A stretch of DNA of 13,197 bases. Origin: an uncultured Paracoccus sp. (GTDB taxonomy: Bacteria > Pseudomonadota > Alphaproteobacteria > Rhodobacterales > Rhodobacteraceae). The stretch lies in contig CALLYR010000525.1 of assembly GCA_937859005.1 (NCBI GenBank), positions 1-13,197 on the forward strand, written 5' to 3'. The notes below the pieces were generated by a model. That model made no database searches, was not told the DNA's origin, and saw only the letters and a program-made list of their open reading frames with translations. Positions within the stretch are counted from its first letter, which is position 1. Each line of letters begins with the position of its first letter. The position numbers and the translations under genes were made by a program. Shown here piece after piece: positions 7,958-13,197 of the stretch.

Positions 7958-7988
7958 GAACGCGGCCTTCCCCCCGAAGGCCGCGTTC
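7958..7988 (+). terminator. 13-bp perfect hairpin between terC and uvrD
   Basis: GAACGCGGCCTTC (7958-7970) pairs perfectly with 7976-7988 around a CCCCC loop. It begins 22 bases after the terC stop, as expected for a terminator, but no T-run follows. It ends 3 bases before the first possible uvrD start (7992) and 15 before the preferred one (8004), so it also sits where a uvrD leader would be. Confidence 0.5.
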
Positions 7989-8003
7989 GCTATGCTGGCA
8001 GGC

Positions 8004-10406
8004 ATGAGCCATTTCGACGACTCCGACGCCTTCGAGGCCGCCGCCGCGCCCGCCCGCGCGCCCCTGTCCCAGCGGGCGATGGGGGTGCGGCCCACGCCCT
8101 ATCTGGACGGACTGAACCCGGCCCAGCGGCAGGCGGTGGAAACGCTGGACGGGCCGGTGCTGCTGCTGGCGGGGGCGGGCACCGGCAAGACCCGCGCGCT
8201 GACCACCCGCATCGCCCATCTGCTGACCACGGGGCGCGCGACGCCGGGTCGCATCCTCGCCGTGACCTTCACCAACAAGGCCGCGCGCGAGATGAAGGAA
8301 CGCGTGGCCCGCCTGCTGGGCGAGACGGTCGAGGGGATGCCGTGGCTGGGCACGTTTCATTCGATCAGCGTCAAGATTTTGCGGCGTCATGCCGAACTGG
8401 TGGGAGGCGATGGCCTGCACCTGAAGCCGTCATTCACGATCCTCGACACCGACGACCAGATCCGGCTGCTCAAGCAACTGATCGCAGCCGAGAACATCGA
8501 CGAAAAGCGCTGGCCCGCGCGGATGCTGGCGGGGCTGATCGACGATTGGAAGAACCGCGCGATCACGCCCCCACGGGTGCCATCGGGCGAAAGCCACGCC
8601 TATGACGGCAAGGGGGCGGCGCTTTACGCGGCCTATCAGCGGCGGCTGCTGGAACTGAACGCGGTCGATTTCGGCGATCTGCTGATGCATTGCGTCACGA
8701 TCTTTCAGGCGCACCCGGACGTGCTGCGCCAGTGGCAGGACCGATTCCGCCATATCCTCGTGGACGAGTACCAGGACACCAACGTGGCGCAGTATCTGTG
8801 GCTGCGGCTGCTGGCATCCGCCCACCGCAACATCTGCTGCGTGGGCGACGACGACCAGTCGATCTATGGCTGGCGGGGCGCCGAGGTGGACAACATCCTG
8901 CGGTTCGAGGCCGATTTCCCCGGCGCGCAGGTGATCCGGCTGGAACAGAACTATCGGTCCACCCCCCATATCCTCGCAGCCGCCTCGGGCCTGATCGCGG
9001 CCAACAAGGGGCGGCTGGGCAAGACCCTGTGGACCGAGGCCGAGGGGGGCGAGCGCGTCCGCCTGATCGGCCACTGGGACAGCGAGGCCGAGGCCCGCTG
9101 GATCGGCGAAGAGATCGAGGCCTTCCACGGCGGCCACCGCCATTCCATCGGCAAGCGCAGCCTGAACGACATTGCGATCCTCGTCCGCGCCTCCCACCAG
9201 ATGCGGGCGTTCGAGGACCGTTTCATGACCATCGGCCTGCCCTATCGCGTGATCGGCGGCCCGCGGTTCTATGAACGGGCGGAAATCCGCGATGCCATGG
9301 CCTATCTGCGTCTGGCGGTCAGCCCGACCGACGATCTGGCCTTTGAACGCATCGTCAATGTCCCCAAGCGCGGCCTGGGCGACAAGGCGTTGCAGACGAT
9401 CCAGCGCGAAGCCCGCACCCGCGGCCTGTCGCTGCTGGAGGGTGCTGCCGCGGCGGTGGCGCATGGCGCGATCACCGGCAAGGGCGCGGGCAGCTTGCGC
9501 CAGTTCGTGGACGCGATGGGGCGTTGGCACGCGGATGCGCTGGATTCGCGCGTGAACCATGTGGAACTCGCCGAACGGATTCTGGACGAATCCGGCTATA
9601 CGGCGATGTGGCAGAACGACCGTTCGCCGGATGCGCCGGGACGGCTCGACAACCTCAAGGAACTGGTCAAGGCGCTGGAGGAGTTCGAGAACCTGCAGGG
9701 CTTCCTGGAACATGTCGCGCTGGTGATGGACACCGACGACGGCGATCAGGCCGAACAGGTCAGCATCATGACGCTGCACGCCGCCAAGGGGCTGGAATAT
9801 CCCGTCGTCTTCCTGCCGGGGTGGGAGGACGGTCTGTTCCCCAGCCAGCGCAGCATGGACGAATCGGGCCTGAAGGGGCTGGAGGAGGAACGCCGCCTGG
9901 CTTACGTCGGCCTGACGCGGGCCGAGGAACTGGCGACCATCACCTTTGCCGGCAACCGGCGGATGTATGGGCAATGGCAGTCGTCGCTGCCGTCGCGTTT
10001 CATCGACGAACTGCCGGAAGCCCATGTCGAGGTCCTGACCCCCCCTGGCCTTTACGGCGGCAGCTATGGCGCGGCGGCGCAGGCGTTCGCCCAACCCTTT
10101 GCGCAGTCGGCGATGCACGACCGCGCGGCGCGGGCGGATGTCTATGCCTCGCCGGGATGGAAGCGGATGCAGGACCGCGCGGCCCAGCGGGCGCAGCCGG
10201 TCCATCGCGCGCCGGTGGTGATCGACGCCGAACCCGCCGCACGCTTTGCCGTGGGCGACCGGGTGTTCCACCAGAAATTCGGCACCGGCACGGTCATGGG
10301 CATCGCCCAGGACACGCTGACCATCGAATTTCCGGCGGGCTTCAAGAACGTCAAGGCGGCCTATGTCCAGGCCGCCTCGGACATGTCTGACGACGTGCCG
10401 TTCTGA
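8004..10406 (+). CDS. uvrD: UvrD/PcrA-type superfamily 1A DNA helicase
   Basis: This 800-residue 3'-5' DNA helicase acts in repair and in clearing obstacles from replicating or transcribed DNA. The SF1 motifs are all visible: Q-motif LNPAQRQAV (37-45), Walker A AGAGTGKT (56-63), motif Ia VTFTNKAA (about 87-94), DExx box VDEYQDTN (253-260), motif III VGDDDQSIYGWRG (280-292), LEQNYRST, TLHAAKGLE, and YVGLTRAEE (634-642). The C-terminus (about 748-800) carries the Tudor-like FAVGDRVFHQKFGTGTV module that binds RNA polymerase in UvrD/PcrA. ATG 8004 (MSHFDD) is preferred by resemblance to relatives. An in-frame ATG at 7992 adds MLAG and has GAAGG 11 bases upstream, inside the hairpin, so the start is uncertain. 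PcrA or Rep naming is equally possible. Confidence 0.93.
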   Translation: MSHFDDSDAFEAAAAPARAPLSQRAMGVRPTPYLDGLNPAQRQAVETLDGPVLLLAGAGTGKTRALTTRIAHLLTTGRATPGRILAVTFTNKAAREMKERVARLLGETVEGMPWLGTFHSISVKILRRHAELVGGDGLHLKPSFTILDTDDQIRLLKQLIAAENIDEKRWPARMLAGLIDDWKNRAITPPRVPSGESHAYDGKGAALYAAYQRRLLELNAVDFGDLLMHCVTIFQAHPDVLRQWQDRFRHILVDEYQDTNVAQYLWLRLLASAHRNICCVGDDDQSIYGWRGAEVDNILRFEADFPGAQVIRLEQNYRSTPHILAAASGLIAANKGRLGKTLWTEAEGGERVRLIGHWDSEAEARWIGEEIEAFHGGHRHSIGKRSLNDIAILVRASHQMRAFEDRFMTIGLPYRVIGGPRFYERAEIRDAMAYLRLAVSPTDDLAFERIVNVPKRGLGDKALQTIQREARTRGLSLLEGAAAAVAHGAITGKGAGSLRQFVDAMGRWHADALDSRVNHVELAERILDESGYTAMWQNDRSPDAPGRLDNLKELVKALEEFENLQGFLEHVALVMDTDDGDQAEQVSIMTLHAAKGLEYPVVFLPGWEDGLFPSQRSMDESGLKGLEEERRLAYVGLTRAEELATITFAGNRRMYGQWQSSLPSRFIDELPEAHVEVLTPPGLYGGSYGAAAQAFAQPFAQSAMHDRAARADVYASPGWKRMQDRAAQRAQPVHRAPVVIDAEPAARFAVGDRVFHQKFGTGTVMGIAQDTLTIEFPAGFKNVKAAYVQAASDMSDDVPF

Positions 10407-10483
10407 TCGGCCAGCCCGGACAGGCCCTCGGGCGCTGACATCCGCAGTCTGGACCCACGCGCCCGGAAGGATCGTTTCCGCAA

Positions 10484-10513
10484 GGCAGGGGGCTGGATCG
10501 GCCAGCCCCTGCC
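10484..10513. terminator. bidirectional terminator-like hairpin between uvrD and glmM
   Basis: The segment 10484-10496 (GGCAG, GGGGCTGG) pairs with 10502-10513 (CCAGCCCCTGCC), about 12 bp with one bulged G, around the 5-base loop ATCGG. It lies between convergent genes, 11 bases past the glmM stop in the glmM direction. There is no T-tract on either side. The loop region belongs to a 13-bp direct repeat, GATCGGCCAGCCC, whose other copy (10405-10417) begins in the uvrD stop codon. Confidence 0.4.
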
Positions 10514-10524
10514 GCGGCGGGCAT

Positions 10525-11871
10525 TCAGGCCGCGGCCTTTTCCACGGCGGCCACGATGCCGTCCACGACCTCGCGCAGCGTCGTCTCGTCCTCGGCCTCG
10601 GCCATGACGCGGATCAGCGGCTCGGTCCCCGACTTGCGGATCAGGACCCGGCCGGAACGCGCCAGCCGCGCCTCGGCCGCGGCGATTTCGGATTTCACCG
10701 CCTCGGCGGACAGGGGATCGGCCCCGGCCTGATAACGGACGTTCTTCAGCATCTGCGGCACCGGGGTGAACTGGCGCACCAGCTCGCTGGCCGGTCGGCC
10801 GCTGTCGGCCAGCGCGGCCAGGAACTGCAGCCCCGCAAGCAGCCCGTCGCCGGTGGTGGCGTAATCGGTCATCACGATATGGCCGGACTGCTCGCCCCCC
10901 AGGTTGAAACCCGCCCCCCGCATCCGTTCGACCACATAGCGGTCGCCCACCGCCGTCCGTTCCAGCCGTAGCCCGCGATCCTGCAGGAACCGCTCCAGCC
11001 CCAGATTCGACATGACCGTCGCGACCAGCGCGCCGCCGCGCAGCCGGCCCGCGTCGGCCCAGCGTCCGGCCAGCAGCGCCATGATCTGGTCGCCGTCCGC
11101 CACCGCCCCTCGCTCATCGACGATCATCACCCGGTCGGCGTCGCCATCCAGGCTGATGCCCAGATCGGCGCCGTGTTCGCGCACCGCCGCAGCCGCGGCC
11201 TCCGGATGGGTCGATCCCACGCCCGCGTTGATGTTGCAGCCGTCGGGATCGACGCCCAGCGGAATCACTTCGGCCCCCAGTTCCCACAGCACCTCGGGCG
11301 CTGCGCGGTAGGCCGCGCCGTTGGCGCAGTCGATCACGACCTTCAGCCCGTCCAGCCGCCGGCCCGCCGGGAAGGTGGTCTTGACATATTCGACGTAACG
11401 CCCGCGCCCGTCCTCGATCCGCCGGGCGCGGCCGATCTGCTGCGGCTGGGCCAGGGGAATGTCGCCGCCCAGGATCGCCTCGATCTCGGCTTCCGCCTCG
11501 TCCGACAGCTTGAAGCCGTCGGGGCCGAAGAACTTGATGCCGTTGTCCTCGGCCGGGTTGTGGCTGGCGGAAATCATGATGCCCAGATCGGCGCGCATTG
11601 ACCGCGTCAGATACCCCACGGCTGGCGTCGGCACCGGCCCCAGCAGCAGCACGTTCATCCCCGTCGAGGTCAGCCCCGCCGTCAGCGCGTTTTCCAGCAT
11701 GTAGCCCGACAGGCGCGTATCCTTGCCGATCACGACCCGATGGCCGTTGTTGCCGTCGCCGCGGAAATACCGCCCCGCCGCCGCGCCCAGCCGCAACGCC
11801 AGTTCCGCCGTCATCGGATGGGAGTTGGCCCGCCCGCGCACGCCGTCGGTACCGAAGAACTTCCTGCTCAT
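10525..11871 (-). CDS. glmM: phosphoglucosamine mutase GlmM
   Basis: This 448-residue enzyme interconverts glucosamine-6-phosphate and glucosamine-1-phosphate, supplying UDP-GlcNAc for peptidoglycan and lipopolysaccharide. All four phosphohexomutase signatures are present: the active-site loop ISASHNP (100-106, phosphorylated Ser103), the Mg-binding DGDADR (242-247), the sugar-recognition loop GEQSGH (326-331) and the phosphate-binding RKSGTEP (412-418). The length is typical. The start at 11871 (MSRKFFGTDG) fits the family; the frame remains open to 11910, but that adds only unrelated residues inside folP. Its ATG overlaps the folP TGA by four bases (ATGA), implying translational coupling. 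AGAGG lies just upstream, within the folP end. Confidence 0.97.
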   Translation of the reverse strand: MSRKFFGTDGVRGRANSHPMTAELALRLGAAAGRYFRGDGNNGHRVVIGKDTRLSGYMLENALTAGLTSTGMNVLLLGPVPTPAVGYLTRSMRADLGIMISASHNPAEDNGIKFFGPDGFKLSDEAEAEIEAILGGDIPLAQPQQIGRARRIEDGRGRYVEYVKTTFPAGRRLDGLKVVIDCANGAAYRAAPEVLWELGAEVIPLGVDPDGCNINAGVGSTHPEAAAAAVREHGADLGISLDGDADRVMIVDERGAVADGDQIMALLAGRWADAGRLRGGALVATVMSNLGLERFLQDRGLRLERTAVGDRYVVERMRGAGFNLGGEQSGHIVMTDYATTGDGLLAGLQFLAALADSGRPASELVRQFTPVPQMLKNVRYQAGADPLSAEAVKSEIAAAEARLARSGRVLIRKSGTEPLIRVMAEAEDETTLREVVDGIVAAVEKAAA

Positions 11872-12695
11872 GCCTCTGCCCCTGTTTCCTTGTTGGTTAT
11901 CGCCTGCCACAGGGACAGGCCCTGCCGTGTTCCCGCCACGTCATGCACCCGGTGGATCTGGATGCCCTGCGCCACCGCCGCAAGGGTCACGGCCAGCGTG
12001 CCGGGGTCGCGCGCATCCGCCGCCTCGGCGCCCCCGATCGCGCCGATGAAGCGCTTGCGCGACACGCCCAGCAGCACCGGCACCCCCAGCCCGTGGAACA
12101 GCGAAATCCGCCGCAGGATCGCCAGATTGTGCGCCTGCGTCTTGCCAAAGCCGATGCCCGGATCGACGACGATGCGGGCGCGGGGGATGCCCGCGGCCTC
12201 GGCCCGCGCGATCCGGTCGGCCAGCGCGTCATAGACATCCAGCAGCACGTCGTCGTATCGGGGGTCGTCCTGCATGGTCTCGGGCAGGCCCTGCGTGTGC
12301 ATCAGGCAGACCTCGGCGCCCGTTTCCGCCACCGCCGCGGCCATGCCGGGGTCGAAATCAAGGCCCGACACGTCGTTGACCATCCCCGCCCCCGCGGCCA
12401 CGGCAGTACGGGCGACAGCGGCCTTGCGCGTGTCCACCGAGACGGGCGAGACCCCCGCCAGCGCCGCGATCACCGGGGCCACGCGCGCGGTCTCGTTCTC
12501 GACCGACAGGGCCTGCGCGCCGGGACGGGTGGATTCGCCGCCGATGTCCAGGATGTCGGCGCCCTCGTCCGCCAGCCTGCGCCCGTGCGCGGTGCCCGAA
12601 TCCGCGTCGTCCCAGCGTCCGCCGTCGCTGAAGCTGTCGGGCGTGACATTGACGATGCCCATGATCCGTGGCGCGTCCATGGGCAGGCCCAGCAC
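11868..12695 (-). CDS. folP: dihydropteroate synthase catalytic core (FolP), 5' end out of frame
   Basis: This frame encodes the complete TIM-barrel dihydropteroate synthase, which joins 4-aminobenzoate to dihydropterin pyrophosphate in folate synthesis and is the sulfonamide target. Visible motifs from the GTG at 12695 are GIVNVTPDSFSDGG (13-26), DIGGESTRPGA, SVDTRK, NDVSG, LMHTQG, DPGIGFGKT, GVSRKRF and HRVHDV. As drawn it has 275 residues, close to the 282 of E. coli FolP, so the barrel could be intact from this GTG. No Shine-Dalgarno precedes that GTG, and the family-type N-terminal extension lies just upstream in another frame (see 12696-12868). The natural start is therefore probably 12868, with a frameshift near 12698. 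The stop overlaps the glmM start. Confidence 0.88.
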   Translation of the reverse strand: MLGLPMDAPRIMGIVNVTPDSFSDGGRWDDADSGTAHGRRLADEGADILDIGGESTRPGAQALSVENETARVAPVIAALAGVSPVSVDTRKAAVARTAVAAGAGMVNDVSGLDFDPGMAAAVAETGAEVCLMHTQGLPETMQDDPRYDDVLLDVYDALADRIARAEAAGIPRARIVVDPGIGFGKTQAHNLAILRRISLFHGLGVPVLLGVSRKRFIGAIGGAEAADARDPGTLAVTLAAVAQGIQIHRVHDVAGTRQGLSLWQAITNKETGAEA

Positions 12696-12868
12696 CGGCG
12701 GGTCAGGGCCGCGATCACCTGCGCCGGCGCGTCATCGACGATCCGGGGCGCGCCGCCGCGGGCCAGAAGTTCCAGCCGCGAAAACCCGGCCCAGCCCCCG
12801 GCCAGCCGCCAGCGCCCGCCCGAGGGGTCGGGGATGGGACGGAAATAGATGGAATTGCGCATGTTCAT
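12696..12868 (-). pseudogene. folP: N-terminal extension of FolP, separated by an apparent -1 frameshift
   Basis: From ATG 12868, 57 codons read MNMRNSIYFRPIPDPSGG... and go on with LAGGWAGFSRLELLARGG, ending ...VIAALTR. This resembles the N-terminal region that precedes the barrel in Rhodobacteraceae FolP proteins (from memory of the family). The frame then runs off into nonsense over the folP core and stops at 12470. Re-reading one base after the CGC codon at 12700-12698 gives ALTR-PVLGLPMDAPRIMGI, a seamless join to the core. In the core frame an in-frame TGA at 12734-12732 prevents simple extension. An AAAGG element lies about 10-12 bases before 12868. A one-base deletion or a sequencing error is the simplest explanation. 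Confidence 0.7.
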
Positions 12869-12920
12869 GGAAGGATGGCCTTTGCCCCGTCAGGCCACAA
12901 AGCGCGGCCTGCGGCAAGGA

Positions 12921-13197
12921 TCACGCGCGGGCGCGGCCCATCGGCACGCGGAAACCTGCCGGCGGGGCGGGCAGCGCGGTCCCGTCCGGCAGCGCCCAGT
13001 CCAGCCGCGCCGCGTCCAGCCGCCCGGCGATCCAGAAGGCAAGTTCGCGCGCGTCGGCATCCAGCCCGGCCACATCGGCGGCCATGCGCGCGGGTGCCCA
13101 GACGACGGCCCTGCCCTCGCCCGCGGCCCAGTCGAGTTCGGTGCGCGAATCCGCGACCGTCATCCCCAGCCGCCCGGCCTGCGCCCGGGCGGCTTGG
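12921..13197 (-). CDS. C-terminal part of an unrecognised protein upstream of folP, possibly FolB-related by position
   Basis: The frame is open from the window's right edge to a TGA at 12923-12921, so the N-terminus is missing. About 91 residues are visible. They begin QAARAQAGRLGMTVADSRTE, then continue with LDWAAGEGRAVVWAPARMA, a helical Ala/Leu/Arg-rich middle and a Pro-rich end (ALPAPPAGF). I do not recognise the domain. An ATG at 13163 could start a short protein, but the coding-like sequence continues upstream of it. The gene lies 52 bases upstream of the folP region on the same strand. In related bacteria this place is often held by dihydroneopterin aldolase (FolB), so a C-terminal extension of FolB is possible, but this is context only. 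Confidence 0.55.
   Translation of the reverse strand, partial: QAARAQAGRLGMTVADSRTELDWAAGEGRAVVWAPARMAADVAGLDADARELAFWIAGRLDAARLDWALPDGTALPAPPAGFRVPMGRARA

Noticed and set aside
8430..10271. 613-codon open frame antisense to uvrD
   Set aside because: The helicase motifs on the other strand are unambiguous; the antisense product has no recognisable family or ribosome binding site.
12690..12710. Programmed -1 ribosomal frameshift site in folP
   Set aside because: The codons at the join (CTG ACC CGC CGG TGC) do not form a slippery heptamer, so a mutation or sequencing error is simpler.

Overview
The window is high-GC bacterial chromosome. It looks like an alphaproteobacterium of the Rhodobacteraceae/Paracoccaceae type, close to Paracoccus. 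I base this on the very high GC at third codon positions, the FolP with a family-type N-terminal extension, the folP-glmM arrangement, and the protein wording of IleS, UvrD and MetZ. No mobile element, phage gene, CRISPR array, tRNA or rRNA was seen. It is core housekeeping DNA, and most of what is unusual lies between the genes or in a broken frame.

Layout from left to right: (1) the last 29 codons of a probable M48 metallopeptidase (+). (2) About 500 bases with no credible gene. (3) A leftward pair, a group III truncated hemoglobin followed by a 77-residue membrane protein. (4) A divergent intergenic region with a good sigma-70-like promoter and a possible Ile-rich leader peptide, then ileS (+). 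(5) A convergent ileS/folE2 junction filled with nested palindromes. (6) Leftward metZ then folE2. (7) A 150-base divergent region with a palindrome and a foldable terC leader, then rightward terC. (8) A 13-bp hairpin, then rightward uvrD/pcrA. (9) A hairpin at the convergent uvrD/glmM junction. (10) A leftward operon: the 3' part of an unrecognised gene (folB by position, unproven), folP, and glmM.

The genes cover translation (IleS), methionine synthesis (MetZ), both the entry and a later step of the folate pathway (FolE2, FolP), cell-wall amino-sugar supply (GlmM), DNA repair (UvrD/PcrA) and a TerC/Alx membrane protein. folP and glmM overlap by four bases and are probably translationally coupled.

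The points most worth a second look are: an apparent -1 frameshift that separates the folP catalytic core from its N-terminal extension; a 15-codon reading frame with three Ile codons placed at the predicted transcription start of ileS; a cluster of REP-like palindromes between ileS and folE2; and a terC leader that can fold its own Shine-Dalgarno sequence into a multi-branch structure. I found no convincing evidence of a wholly new multi-gene system here.
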